Below, in pieces: positions 22,676 through 31,635 of a stretch of DNA of 64,000 bases (position 1 is its first letter; the number at the start of each line of letters is the position of its first letter). The position numbers were made by a program, and so were the translations under genes. Origin of the DNA: Fibrobacter sp. Lineage in GTDB: Bacteria > Fibrobacterota > Fibrobacteria > Fibrobacterales > Fibrobacteraceae. The DNA is taken from NCBI GenBank assembly GCA_024398965.1, contig JAKSIF010000004.1, positions 62,001 to 126,000 of the forward strand. The letters run 5' to 3'. A model generated the notes under the pieces. The model made no database searches. It was not told the origin of the DNA and was given only the letters and a program-made list of their open reading frames with translations.

Positions 22676-23436
22676 TAGATTACCTCCAGGTCGTTGTCGG
22701 TATTGCTTGCATCAATCTTTGCCTTCGGCTTACGGCCGGCCTTGATTTCAATGACATCGTCAATGCGCTGCACATAGGCGTTCAACTGGCCAGCAGTTTC
22801 ATCCTCGGCAATAATGTTTTCCAGCAGAGCCTTGGCTTCGTCGTACTTGCCATCCTTGCTGAGCTGAAGGGCACGAGCCAAAGCCTCCTTGGCCTTTTCA
22901 CTTAAAGGCGGCTGTTTCTGGTCGTTATCCTGATCCTGGTTCTGGTCCTGATTTTCTTTCTGCTTGTCCAGTTCTTCCTTAAGCTTACGCTGGACAATTT
23001 CCACGTTCTTCTTTGCGTTTTCAAAGCCATTGTCAAGATCGATAGCCTTTTTCAAGTAGGCGACCGATTCACGCCATGCGGCAATACGCTCGCTAGGTTC
23101 CGAGGCCTTTTCTCCAATACGGAAATGGGTATTGGCCAGGTTGTAGGCGGACTTGGCAGCAAGTTTTGCATCGGGCATGCGCACGGCACTTTCCAACTCC
23201 TTCTTGGCCTCGTCGTAGTTACCCAGCTTATACTGGCAGGTACCGATATTGTAGAACAGCAGAGGGTCGGCAGGATCCGCCTCACGGGCCTTCATGTACT
23301 GTTCAAGGGCGCCAGCATAATCGCCAGCCTTAAAAAGCTTGTTGCCATCGTTTATGGGGCGAGCGTTCACACAGGCCGCACAAAAGCCAAGCACAGCAAA
23401 AGTGAGAAATACTTGTTTCAACAAAAAACTTTTCAT
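22675..23436 (-). CDS. TPR-repeat protein, BatC-like
   Basis: 253 residues. The signal peptide ends near FCAACVNA; the Cys could be a lipobox (GFCAAC) but the context is not ideal. At least two canonical TPRs follow (NDGNKLFKAGDYAGALEQYM..., LLFYNIGTCQYKLGNYDEAKKEL) plus a third at YNLANTHFRIGEKAS. A NQDQNQDQDNDQ spacer near 165-180 is shared in style with the next gene, and a further TPR-like helix pair is LSKDGKYDEAKALLEN. It resembles BatC/aerotolerance TPR proteins. Role: a periplasmic protein-protein scaffold, inferred. First gene of the unit leading to the expansin. TATATT lies eight bases before ATG and no Shine-Dalgarno is seen. Confidence 0.8.
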   Translation of the reverse strand: MKSFLLKQVFLTFAVLGFCAACVNARPINDGNKLFKAGDYAGALEQYMKAREADPADPLLFYNIGTCQYKLGNYDEAKKELESAVRMPDAKLAAKSAYNLANTHFRIGEKASEPSERIAAWRESVAYLKKAIDLDNGFENAKKNVEIVQRKLKEELDKQKENQDQNQDQDNDQKQPPLSEKAKEALARALQLSKDGKYDEAKALLENIIAEDETAGQLNAYVQRIDDVIEIKAGRKPKAKIDASNTDNDLEVI

Positions 23437-23444
23437 CGTTCAAG

Positions 23445-23450
23445 AATATA
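23445..23450 (-). promoter_or_regulatory. -10-like hexamer eight bases before ATG 23436
   Basis: TATATT on the minus strand, followed by CTTGAACG and ATG. This fits a leaderless or near-leaderless mRNA. Confidence 0.45.
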
Positions 23451-23481
23451 CAAAAACCGCTTGAGAAAAACCTTCTTTAGG

Positions 23482-25239
23482 CTAAACTACATTTATCATA
23501 AGCAATGCTGAAGCCACGACAAATATAACCACCTGGGCATATCCGAAAACTTTCCACTTGGTTGAAGATCCATCTACATGCAGCCCCATGGAAACAAAGG
23601 GAATAAAGCTCAACAGAACCGGGACGATATAACGGAAATCATTACTGCAGGAGAATGGAATCTTGTTGCGGAGGAAAGCCAGTGCAGCAACAAAGGCCAC
23701 CGCCTGCAATAAAAGAATCCAATGCACGCCGCGCAGCTTAGTGCTCCAGAATCCCCTAGCAGCCACAACAAGCATTCCGAGGAAAGACATACTTATGACT
23801 GTAGCAAGAATCTTGCCCATTGCCGTTTCAAGAAGTTTAAATTCGCCAAACAAGGAAGTCTTGAACATGTAATTCAAGAAATATTCCCTGCCAAGGCCAT
23901 CTGTCCACGGACTCGTATAAGGTTCCGTCAAGAAACTTTTTAAGTCAAAGTAAACGAAATTGCCGATAGCATTTCCGATTTTTAAGCCAGAATGGAGACT
24001 CTGGGAATTACCCACAAGGTCGGAATCCCCAAGCAACCGGTCAACGGCCACTCCAGCAATGGTCAAGACAAAAATCAGCCAGCCAGCGACTTCTGTTTTA
24101 GAGGGAATGAGAGAACGGAAGTTCGTCACATAGCCACCGACCGCGAACAAGGCAAAAGTTCCCAGTGTGACCATTCCCGTGGACTTTGTCCAGATGGCCA
24201 AGGCTGTTGCAACGGCGGCAATTACCAAATACTTCCCTACCCCACTCTTCAGGTACTTATATCCACACAAGACACAGACCGCATGCAGCAAATAGAACAG
24301 TTGATCATTTCCTATGCGAGGCGACACCAGAATCAACACAGGCCAGAACGCCATCAACGACGTAGCGACCTTAAAAGGAGCCCCCGTAAGGAATTCCTTA
24401 AAGAAGCCACAGGCCACAAACAGGAACAGAATAGAGAACAACAGGCTTTCAACCTGAAGACCTTCCAAGGCCAGTGGGCCCGAAATGCGTCCCATTTCCC
24501 ACGCAGGCACTGAAGCCACAAAGTATACCGGAGGATGGTAGCAGGTCCAACATTCATTATCTGCCGGAATAGCATGATTCTCAGCAATGTATTTCACGTA
24601 GGCAACATGACCATCCACATCGTGACCAAACTTGTCGTACTTAGGCAGGTCCAGGTAAAAGCCAAAACGAAGCGCAACTCCAAGGGCTATCATGACAGCC
24701 ACAAGTACGCCGACCTTCATACGCCTTGCGAAGAGCAAGGAAAGAATTGCCAGTAAGATCATGGCAAAAATCCGCAAACAGCTTGCCATGGTGTCCGCCT
24801 TTTTTTCGATAAGAACATCAACACCACCGTTTCCGCCCTTATTCGTGACGGCCACCTCCACCTCGGCACCATCCTTCACATTCAAGCCAGCCAATTCTTC
24901 ATGGTTCAAAACAAAGCCGTGGCCATAATCACACAGGCCAGTTCTTCCAGCCAGGGAAACCTCTTCCCCGTTAACGCGAAGAGCGGTTGCGCAGTCGTCA
25001 GGAATAATCCGTAAGTCAAATTCTTTTTCTAAAAGATTGGAAACCTTAAAGGAGACGTTAAACGGTTCCTCAAACTTTTGTGCCACAGGAAGCGTCGTTT
25101 TTTCCGCAGGCTGGTTTCCGACCTGAAGCTTCGCGTCCTTTATACCCACTCCACTTACGCAGCAGGCCGCCGCTACAGCAAAAAGCAAGATGCTTACGTA
25201 AAGTTCCGGTGTATGCAGAATTCTTCTAACAAAAGCCAT
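23482..25239 (-). CDS. GT-C fold membrane glycosyltransferase (GT39/83-like)
   Basis: 585 residues with about 11-12 transmembrane helices. After a first helix (14-32) there is a 115-residue extracytoplasmic domain (about 35-150) unusual for this family. The typical GT-C signature follows: helix, then HDVDGHVAYVKYI (206-218), where the acidic pair lies on the first large loop, and CYHPPVYF (233-240), as in PMT/ArnT-type enzymes that use polyprenyl-phosphate sugars. Expected role: sugar transfer to a surface glycan or protein on the outer side of the inner membrane. It ends an operon with the FAD oxidoreductase and GtrA, which supports a polyprenyl-linked glycan pathway. Donor and acceptor unknown. 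Confidence 0.8.
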   Translation of the reverse strand: MAFVRRILHTPELYVSILLFAVAAACCVSGVGIKDAKLQVGNQPAEKTTLPVAQKFEEPFNVSFKVSNLLEKEFDLRIIPDDCATALRVNGEEVSLAGRTGLCDYGHGFVLNHEELAGLNVKDGAEVEVAVTNKGGNGGVDVLIEKKADTMASCLRIFAMILLAILSLLFARRMKVGVLVAVMIALGVALRFGFYLDLPKYDKFGHDVDGHVAYVKYIAENHAIPADNECWTCYHPPVYFVASVPAWEMGRISGPLALEGLQVESLLFSILFLFVACGFFKEFLTGAPFKVATSLMAFWPVLILVSPRIGNDQLFYLLHAVCVLCGYKYLKSGVGKYLVIAAVATALAIWTKSTGMVTLGTFALFAVGGYVTNFRSLIPSKTEVAGWLIFVLTIAGVAVDRLLGDSDLVGNSQSLHSGLKIGNAIGNFVYFDLKSFLTEPYTSPWTDGLGREYFLNYMFKTSLFGEFKLLETAMGKILATVISMSFLGMLVVAARGFWSTKLRGVHWILLLQAVAFVAALAFLRNKIPFSCSNDFRYIVPVLLSFIPFVSMGLHVDGSSTKWKVFGYAQVVIFVVASALLMINVV

Positions 25240-25253
25240 AAAGAGACTCTCTG

Positions 25254-26876
25254 TTACTTTTTACCTTCGTGATATTCTTCTTCGGTGTTCACGTTCCATA
25301 CATCGTTCTTGTTCGCAGAACCTTCACGAATGCACTTTACCGTTTCCATGGCAGTGAGCATACTGTGGTCCATGTTGTTGTACTTGTGCATGCCGTTTCG
25401 ACCCATCAAGAAAAGATTTTCCACAGGGTCTAGGAATTCTCGAATTTTATGGAATTCACCGTAGGTACCAAAGTAAGCCGGGTATGCCTTCTTGATATGG
25501 AAGCATACGGAATCACGGACATCTTCCGGTTTCGCCACATGAATCTTGTCCAGTTCTGCAATGGCGAACTTGATAAAGTCGCTGTCCGGCATATTCCACA
25601 TGTCATCGCCTTCGTTGGCGAAATATTCCAGACCGATCCACACCTTGGACGGATCGCTGACCAAGTAAGGGCTCCAGTTGTTAAAGATCTGGATTCGACC
25701 TAGCTTCACATCATTTTCCTGAACATAGATCCAGTTGTCCGCAACGAACTTCAACTTGCTTTCGGGCGTTCCTTCCTTTGCAGGATTCTTGATCAGAAGC
25801 TTATCCAGCAGAAGCCCCACAGTCATAAAGTCACGATACACGAGACCGTTAGCCACTCGCTTAACATCTTCCGGCACGGGGACCGATGTTTCGTCCATGG
25901 CGGCTACCAGTTCCTTGACCGGCATGGTACTGAGGAAGTAGTCGCAAGGAATGGTTTCGACAGAATTGCCTCGATCAACCACAACACTATCAATGCGGTT
26001 ACCGCTACGATTCACGCGAACAACCTTTGAGTTCATGTGGATTTCGCCACCCATTTCCTGGACCTTGGCGGCAACGGTTTCCCATAGCTGGCCCGGACCA
26101 TACTTGGGATACAGGAATTGACCGATAAGGCTTGTCTCCGTATTCTTTTGACGGATGTCGCCCTCAGTTTCCTGACACTGCTTCTTGGAAGCAAAGATCT
26201 GCTTTACAGCATGCAAAACGGTCTTTGTAATGGACAAGCCCTTAATTCGCTGGCCACCCCAGTCAGGGCTGATTTCGCTACAGGGAACGCCCCATACCTT
26301 TTCGGTATAATCCCTAAAGAAGGTCCTGTACAGTTCAACGCCAAAACGATTGATCATGAAATCTTCCAGGCTCTTTTCCTTGCGGGCAGGGAGAAGCTGA
26401 ACCTTGATGTAGCTCATGCCGATCTTGAACATGCGCCAAAGTCCAAGGTTTCGAATTGTATCACCGTTCAAGGTGACAGGATAATCAAAAAGTTTGCGAA
26501 GGAACAGGATTCGACTGAGACGACTGCGGCACAGCATTACAATGTCGTCAACCTCGGGATTTGGGCCACCTGTGGTCAAGGGGACCTTGCGTCCTATGGC
26601 CACATCATCCCTACTGGGAGCACCCTGAAGAGGTAGGATATTCTGCCACCAGTCCATTACGGTATCGCTCTTGCTAAAGAAACGATGACCACCGATATCC
26701 ATTCGATTGCCGTTGTGCTTTGCAGTCCTGGAAATACCGCCAATCACATCCTCGGCCTCAAAGATGATCGGCTTTACATCCGTCGTACGCAAAAGTTCCA
26801 ATGCGGCAGTAAGGCCAGCAGGACCTGCGCCAGCAATTACCGCAATTTTCTTAGAACCATTTCTTTCTGCAATCAT
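25254..26876 (-). CDS. FAD-dependent oxidoreductase, UDP-galactopyranose mutase-like
   Basis: 540 residues from ATG 26876. The N-terminal Rossmann motif is [16 protein letters not shown] (14-29), followed by the [23 protein letters not shown] loop typical of amine-oxidase/UGM/protoporphyrinogen-oxidase-like flavoproteins. [19 protein letters not shown] and the C-terminal [19 protein letters not shown] segment complete the FAD site. Many genomes carry such genes in surface polysaccharide clusters, and the neighbours (GtrA, GT-C transferase) fit that; a sugar-nucleotide or polyprenyl-sugar oxidoreductase/mutase is inferred. I preferred ATG 26876, with GGGAAG upstream, to the TTG at 26897. Confidence 0.85.
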   Translation of the reverse strand: MIAERNGSKKIAVIAGAGPAGLTAALELLRTTDVKPIIFEAEDVIGGISRTAKHNGNRMDIGGHRFFSKSDTVMDWWQNILPLQGAPSRDDVAIGRKVPLTTGGPNPEVDDIVMLCRSRLSRILFLRKLFDYPVTLNGDTIRNLGLWRMFKIGMSYIKVQLLPARKEKSLEDFMINRFGVELYRTFFRDYTEKVWGVPCSEISPDWGGQRIKGLSITKTVLHAVKQIFASKKQCQETEGDIRQKNTETSLIGQFLYPKYGPGQLWETVAAKVQEMGGEIHMNSKVVRVNRSGNRIDSVVVDRGNSVETIPCDYFLSTMPVKELVAAMDETSVPVPEDVKRVANGLVYRDFMTVGLLLDKLLIKNPAKEGTPESKLKFVADNWIYVQENDVKLGRIQIFNNWSPYLVSDPSKVWIGLEYFANEGDDMWNMPDSDFIKFAIAELDKIHVAKPEDVRDSVCFHIKKAYPAYFGTYGEFHKIREFLDPVENLFLMGRNGMHKYNNMDHSMLTAMETVKCIREGSANKNDVWNVNTEEEYHEGKK

Positions 26877-26905
26877 ACACTTCCCTTTGATATCCAATCC
26901 AAATC

Positions 26906-27346
26906 CTAGGCCTTGTTTCCGCGGAACAGAACCAACTTACGGGCCCCAAAATTCCACATAAGGACAACCACCGCTGCAACAATCTTTGATACAATTTCAA
27001 GCCAGCCCAGTTCGTCCACCATTAAAAGCATTGCGACTTCATTGATGCCAACTCCTGCAAAGCCAACCAAGGCGAATATGGCAAACTCAGCAGACTTCTT
27101 CTTTTCAAACTGCCGTTCACAGGCAGTAAAAACCCAGGCAACGCTCAAGGCGTAATTCAGAATCAATCCCGCCAGCAAGCCAACCAAGTTCGCCAACAGG
27201 TAGTGTAACTCCAGAACGTAAAGACACAGGGCAAACAAGCCAAAGTCTACGACAAAGGCCAGGCCACCTGTAAACAGGTAGCGCATAAACTGTCCCGCAA
27301 GGGATTTACGCGGTAGCCTTGTGCGAAGATTGTTAAAAAGACTCAT
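26906..27346 (-). CDS. GtrA-family membrane protein
   Basis: 146 residues with four transmembrane helices and the GtrA signature: [20 protein letters not shown] at helix 1, [21 protein letters not shown] at helix 2, [19 protein letters not shown] at helix 3 and [19 protein letters not shown] at helix 4. GtrA-type proteins are thought to move polyprenyl-linked sugars across the inner membrane for surface glycan modification. Upstream gene of the unit GtrA, FAD oxidoreductase, GT-C transferase. TATCTT lies seven bases before ATG with no Shine-Dalgarno, so the mRNA is probably leaderless. Confidence 0.9.
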   Translation of the reverse strand: MSLFNNLRTRLPRKSLAGQFMRYLFTGGLAFVVDFGLFALCLYVLELHYLLANLVGLLAGLILNYALSVAWVFTACERQFEKKKSAEFAIFALVGFAGVGINEVAMLLMVDELGWLEIVSKIVAAVVVLMWNFGARKLVLFRGNKA

Positions 27347-27353
27347 CTACGCA

Positions 27354-27359
27354 AAGATA
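27354..27359 (-). promoter_or_regulatory. -10-like hexamer seven bases before the gtrA-like ATG
   Basis: TATCTT on the minus strand (context TATCTTTGCGTAG-ATG). The TATnTTTG form resembles the Bacteroidetes -7 element. Confidence 0.45.
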
Positions 27360-27420
27360 CATTTTAACTTCACGGATATTTGTCTGTATGCACGTCAATC
27401 CGCATAATAGGCGGAAATTG

Positions 27421-27447
27421 AAAAAGAAGGGCGCCCTAGGCACCCCT
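27421..27447 (-). terminator. Terminator of the M18 aminopeptidase gene
   Basis: On the minus strand AGGGGTGCC and GGCGCCCTT pair (with wobbles) around a TAG loop and are followed by CTTTTT. Confidence 0.75.
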
Positions 27448-27480
27448 CATATAATTCAGATTGTATCATATGGCTGATTG

Positions 27481-28734
27481 TCAGCTGAAGAAGGTCTTCA
27501 CCAACTTAATCATGTCCTCATGATCCTTCGCCGCGATCATCTCGCGAATGCTGTGCATACTAAGCATGGGTTCACCAATATCCACCGTGGGAACGCCTAG
27601 ATCCGCAGAGATGGTAGGGCCTACGGTGCTGCCACAAGGCATATCGTTACGAGTAACAAACGTCTGGCAAGAAATGTTACTTTGTTCACAAATAAGTTTA
27701 AATCTTGCAGATGAATAGACATCGCTGGCATAACGTTTTTGTGAATTCGTCTTCAAAACCACTCCGCCACCAAGGATAGGACTATGGTTTGATTCATGTT
27801 TCTGCGGGAAGTTGGGATGACAAGCATGAGCCATGTCAATGGACAGAGCCATAGAAGCGGAGAGCACAGAGTTTAAAGTAGAAAGGGCCATTCCAGAAGA
27901 TGCCCAGACATCTTCGAGAAAGGAACGCAAGAAATTGCCTGCGGCACCTTCACGAGTATTACTGCCCACTTCCTCATTGTTAAGGAAGGCTGCCACGATA
28001 AAATCCTTCTCAAGAGAACAGGATGCAACGACCGCATCTGCAATAGCATGACAACTGCTCAAGTTATCCAAGCGACCAGAGTAAATCCATTCGTCATTAA
28101 GACCGCCAACACTAGCAGACTGAACATCGAACAGCTGCACATCGAAATCAAGGAGTCGCTCTCCAACAGCCAGTTCCTTCTGGAGATTTTCAACAAAGGT
28201 ACTACCGCCGGCAGCAGACCAAAGGGCATCCAGATCCGTTTGAGGATTCACCTTCAAACCGTCCTGGTTGACGCCTCGATTCAAATGGATTGCCAGCTGG
28301 GGAATGCGCAACAATTTGCTTCCGCGTACAAGCCTGGTCTGAACATTTCCATTCTTCTCAAATGCAAGAATTCCGGCATAGCCCAGGTCGCGATCCAACC
28401 AGCTGGTAAACAAGGGGCTTCCGTAAATTTCAGAATGAACTGTCATGACACCAGCGCCAACCTTGTCCGGATTGGGAGTTACCTTAAGAGCAGGAAAATC
28501 CGTATGGGCAAGGGCAATCCTGAACTTGGATTCCATAGAAGGATTTCTTGGAACACGGACTGCAATGACTGCTCCACCTCGTTCAAAGAAGAAGGATCTA
28601 CCCGCCTTGGTTCCAGACTTTGAAGACAAAGCCTTATTTCCATCCTCAAAACCATTTTCAAGAAGCATTCCCTTAAGACACTCTACGGTGTGGTAGGGAG
28701 AAACTGCCATATCTAGAAGATTCAAAAATTCCAT
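27481..28734 (-). CDS. M18-family metalloaminopeptidase
   Basis: 417 residues, the usual size for M18 (aspartyl aminopeptidase/ApeB-type) enzymes, which are cytoplasmic dizinc peptidases removing N-terminal residues. Visible signatures: SPYHTVECL near the N-terminus, the zinc ligand AHTDFP (H77, D79), GRLDNLSSCHA with the bridging Asp, the FLNNEEVGSNTREGA catalytic Glu pair, the zinc-binding Asp in SIDMAHACHPN and the final His in LSMHSIREM. The His-Glu-Ser stretch KHESNHSPILGGGVVLK is also typical. All ligands are present. It is a single gene with its own terminator and a leader containing AAGGAAG and AAAGGGA. Divergent from the MCE-type gene. Confidence 0.93.
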   Translation of the reverse strand: MEFLNLLDMAVSPYHTVECLKGMLLENGFEDGNKALSSKSGTKAGRSFFFERGGAVIAVRVPRNPSMESKFRIALAHTDFPALKVTPNPDKVGAGVMTVHSEIYGSPLFTSWLDRDLGYAGILAFEKNGNVQTRLVRGSKLLRIPQLAIHLNRGVNQDGLKVNPQTDLDALWSAAGGSTFVENLQKELAVGERLLDFDVQLFDVQSASVGGLNDEWIYSGRLDNLSSCHAIADAVVASCSLEKDFIVAAFLNNEEVGSNTREGAAGNFLRSFLEDVWASSGMALSTLNSVLSASMALSIDMAHACHPNFPQKHESNHSPILGGGVVLKTNSQKRYASDVYSSARFKLICEQSNISCQTFVTRNDMPCGSTVGPTISADLGVPTVDIGEPMLSMHSIREMIAAKDHEDMIKLVKTFFS

Positions 28735-28844
28735 TTTTTATCCCTTTTTCTTCCTTGAAAAATAGAAATATCCTTCAAACTAGATCATACGATGCTTTTT
28801 GCAAGATATTTGACAGCATTTTACAAAGGATAGGGGAAAATTTA

Positions 28845-28850
28845 TATATT
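28845..28850 (+). promoter_or_regulatory. -10-like hexamer seven bases before the MCE gene
   Basis: TATATT followed by AAAGCCC and ATG. No Shine-Dalgarno, fitting a leaderless mRNA. Confidence 0.45.
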
Positions 28851-28857
28851 AAAGCCC

Positions 28858-29865
28858 ATGGCATTTAAACCATTGAAGCGAATTAATTGGATGGAGATTT
28901 CCGGCCTTCTGGTCGGCATATTCTTTACTATCGCCATCATGGTTTTTGGCATCGTACTTTACGCAAAGCTGTTCTCCACCGGCATGATCGGCGTGGAAGA
29001 ATACAAACTGCACAGTAACTTTGAAAAAGCTTTCGGTCTTAGACCAGGCACCCGCGTCCAGATTAGCGGTGTAGACGTAGGTCAGATTTCCGATATGGAA
29101 ATTGAAGGCGAAGGCGTCAAGATGGAATTCGTCATCCGCAAGCAGTACCAGCCCTGGATTACCGACAGCGCCAAGGTCTTTGCCATGCGTGACCAGAACA
29201 TGATTTCCGCCCGAATCATCAATATCGATGTTCGTCGCGGAAAGGGAAAGGTTCTTGAAGACGGAGACTTCCTTCCTCCAGGCCAGGCTCAGGATATCGA
29301 AACCGTTCTTGAAACAGCAAACCAGCTTTTGGGCCGTGTAAACCAGCTTATCGATGGCGTAGACACATTGCTTGTCATGGCCATGGATACCGGAACCACG
29401 GTCGGCGCCCTGTTTGGCAGCCGAGCCCTCTACGACAATATCAACAAGCAGCTCAACCGACTGGACGACATTACTTTCATCGGCAAGAAGGTGCTGTTCC
29501 AGACCTCCGGCCTTTTGGACAGTATGCAAGTTCAGGTGCCCTCACTTCTGGGCAAGGTTGATGTCATTACCGACAGTGTAACTGTCATGCTTGGCGACCT
29601 GAAACCCCTGCCCAAGAAAGTGGACGCCCTTATGGATAACGTCGGCGACATGATGGGCAAGGTTGACGCAACTCTTGGAAAGGCAGACAACTTGCTGAAC
29701 GACGTAGGTCAGTTGACTTCTGGCCTCGGCGACTTCATGGAAGCCACCGAAGCCACACTGCAGAATGCAGACGACCTGATGAGCGGTATCTCCAACATGT
29801 GGATTATCCGCAGAAGCCTACCCAGCAAGGATTCCGTACCCTTCATGGTGGAGACCCTATGGTAG
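28858..29865 (+). CDS. MCE/MlaD-family lipid transport protein
   Basis: 335 residues. One N-terminal transmembrane helix (about 13-36) is followed by a single MCE domain (about 45-130) with KAFGLRPGTRVQISGVDVGQISDMEI, the usual 'GL..G..V...G..VG.V' pattern. From 135 to 310 the protein is helical with repeated LxxV/DxL heptads (LLGRVNQLIDGVDTLL, MGKVDATLGKADNLL), as in MCE proteins that form a periplasmic tunnel or needle. MCE proteins carry lipids between the membranes with MlaE/MlaF-type ABC partners; neither partner is next to this gene. The stop overlaps the following gene by seven bases. Confidence 0.88.
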   Translation: MAFKPLKRINWMEISGLLVGIFFTIAIMVFGIVLYAKLFSTGMIGVEEYKLHSNFEKAFGLRPGTRVQISGVDVGQISDMEIEGEGVKMEFVIRKQYQPWITDSAKVFAMRDQNMISARIINIDVRRGKGKVLEDGDFLPPGQAQDIETVLETANQLLGRVNQLIDGVDTLLVMAMDTGTTVGALFGSRALYDNINKQLNRLDDITFIGKKVLFQTSGLLDSMQVQVPSLLGKVDVITDSVTVMLGDLKPLPKKVDALMDNVGDMMGKVDATLGKADNLLNDVGQLTSGLGDFMEATEATLQNADDLMSGISNMWIIRRSLPSKDSVPFMVETLW

Positions 29866-30650
29866 CGCGCAAGCCTAAGCACTGGGTACGAGTCGCTGCA
29901 ATGGCCTTGATTATGGCTGCTGCCGGCGTTGCGGAGGCTTCCGAGTCCGGAACCCTCTCCTATCGCGCACAACGTTCTTTTAACAACGGCAAGTTTGCAA
30001 AGGGCTACAGCCAGTTGGAACGAGCCCTGCTAGCTAGCCGCAAGGAAGCGGACCTGCTTTCCGAAGGTCGAGTCCTTATCGCCATGGCGCAGATCCGCAC
30101 CATGAGTCTAGACCTTGATCTGGCAGATTCCCTACTGTCCATCGTCCGTAACGATGTACTGGATCAAAGCACTCGAGTGCAGCTGGCCAAAGGCAAAATA
30201 GCCCTTCTAAACGCAAGGGACAAGTTCAAGGAAGCCGCCAGGGCCTGCGCAGACATTCAGGAAGAAACTCTTAAAAAGGCCGACGAGAACAACCAGGCAG
30301 CATTCTACGGTGAATGCGCCATCGCCCAGGCAGCAAGCGGACAGTCGGACAAGGCTCAGGAATCCCTCAAGATGGCGGGCAAGCGCTCCGACAAGAAGAG
30401 CGGATTCTACGCCTACACCGCAGCTCGCATGGCAGAACTCTCTGGCAGCAGCGAAGCAGATTCCCTCTACCGCGTCGCAGAAGCTAAAGCCATCCAGGGC
30501 AACAAGCCCTACAACACAGCCACCATCCTCTACCATCGCGCTCAGCTGAGGTCCACCTCCAAGCAGGAGGCCGAAGACCTGAAGCTTCGCTGCAAGAACG
30601 CCTTTGAGCTGATGGGCCTTCCCAACAACGCCAAGCGTTGCGAAGAATAA
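29859..30650 (+). CDS. Secreted helical (TPR-like) protein coupled to the MCE gene
   Basis: 263 residues from ATG 29859, which overlaps the end of the MCE gene (stop at 29863-29865). The longer reading from 29799 would place a non-signal segment in front and is less likely. A signal peptide (HWVRVAAMALIMAAAGVAEA) is followed by helical repeats rich in Ala and Leu with TPR character (RAQRSFNNGKFAKGYSQLE, AFYGECAIAQAASGQSDKA, ATILYHRAQLRST). No enzyme motif is seen. Context suggests a periplasmic partner of the MCE protein; that is inference. A strong bidirectional terminator follows. Confidence 0.78.
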   Translation: MVARKPKHWVRVAAMALIMAAAGVAEASESGTLSYRAQRSFNNGKFAKGYSQLERALLASRKEADLLSEGRVLIAMAQIRTMSLDLDLADSLLSIVRNDVLDQSTRVQLAKGKIALLNARDKFKEAARACADIQEETLKKADENNQAAFYGECAIAQAASGQSDKAQESLKMAGKRSDKKSGFYAYTAARMAELSGSSEADSLYRVAEAKAIQGNKPYNTATILYHRAQLRSTSKQEAEDLKLRCKNAFELMGLPNNAKRCEE

Positions 30651-30700
30651 ACGAAAAAGCAAACACGCAACACGTTTATCGGTTCTAGTGAAAGATTGCA

Positions 30701-30727
30701 AAAAAGGCGCCAGCAAGGCGCCTTTTT
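30701..30727. terminator. Bidirectional terminator between convergent genes
   Basis: AAAAAGGCGCC, loop AGCAA, GGCGCCTTTTT. The A and T tracts flank a GC stem on both strands, so it can serve the MCE unit (plus) and the pyrF unit (minus). Confidence 0.92.
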
Positions 30728-30752
30728 ATACATACCAAAAGATTGACAGAAT

Positions 30753-31619
30753 TTAGTTTCCTGATACGGGCGCTGTTGTATCGGCAGCCACGTTATCCGT
30801 TGCCAGGGAATCCACGGGCGGATCCACATTCAGGGAATCCTTGGCCGGTTCCTCAACCTTCTTCATGGAAAGCAGCTGATTATACACCACAGCCGGGTGA
30901 ATCTTGCCTTCGGCCATGCCATCAATAAGAGTCTTGACCTTCTGGAAATTTTCGTCCTTATCCTTATCAGCAATCAATCCCCGGTAACCAAGCAAGCGCA
31001 AGGTCTTCGCGTAGAATCCAGTGCGGAATGTCTTGAAGCGAGGCTGCATCACGTCGTTGAGCAGGGCTTCCAGGGCAAGTTCCGTCTGCATGTTATCCAG
31101 CTCGAAACTGCGGTACATGGTGCGGACATGTTCAGGAATCGTGGTGTCAGGACTATCAAAGTAGGGGCGCATTACATCTGCAGCAGCTGCCTTATCGGGA
31201 TAAGGACCGCGAGCCAGACGCAAGGCATAGTAAAGGGCTAGGCGCCACTGCTCGGGAAAAACCTTTGTGGCCCTACGAAGCACAACAAAGTCGGAAGTAT
31301 CGGGAGCATCCACCGGGGTTACGCCACCTACGAAATAGTAGGGAGTGTAAAACAGGCTATCCAGTTCCGTACAGAGGTTTGCCACATGGCCCAGGTAGGC
31401 ATATTCCTTACCCGTCAGGTAGCTTTCGCCAAGCTCCGTAAGGCCCTTGATCCAGAAGAGGCCCGCCACAGAAGCGTCGTGACCTGCGGCCACGTAACGT
31501 ACAGAGGAGGCCTTGGGCAAGAAGGATTCATCAAAGTTGGTATCGGGAAGAGGCTTTGCCAAATGGAAAGCCGCTGCCACCAAGGCTATCGCCAATATGA
31601 GAGCACCCAGATACCGCAT
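30753..31619 (-). CDS. Membrane-anchored protein of unknown function
   Basis: 288 residues. An N-terminal hydrophobic segment (YLGALILAIALVAAAFHLA) acts as a signal anchor or uncleaved signal. The rest is predicted soluble and helical with Tyr/Leu-rich repeats reminiscent of TPR/SEL1 (VAGLFWIKGLTELGESYL, WRLALYYALRLARGPYP, DNMQTELALEALLND). The C-terminal 35 residues are Asp/Thr/Ala-rich and disordered. Not recognised. Last gene of the minus-strand run ispA, dxs, SpoU methyltransferase, pyrF, this gene; 16 bp separate it from pyrF and AAAGGG lies upstream of its ATG. Confidence 0.7.
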   Translation of the reverse strand: MRYLGALILAIALVAAAFHLAKPLPDTNFDESFLPKASSVRYVAAGHDASVAGLFWIKGLTELGESYLTGKEYAYLGHVANLCTELDSLFYTPYYFVGGVTPVDAPDTSDFVVLRRATKVFPEQWRLALYYALRLARGPYPDKAAAADVMRPYFDSPDTTIPEHVRTMYRSFELDNMQTELALEALLNDVMQPRFKTFRTGFYAKTLRLLGYRGLIADKDKDENFQKVKTLIDGMAEGKIHPAVVYNQLLSMKKVEEPAKDSLNVDPPVDSLATDNVAADTTAPVSGN

Positions 31620-31635
31620 TCGATGTCAAACCCTT

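Noticed and set aside
29799-29858. Longer start of the TPR-like protein at 29799
   Set aside because: The extra residues lie wholly inside the MCE gene and precede a clear signal peptide starting near ATG 29859.
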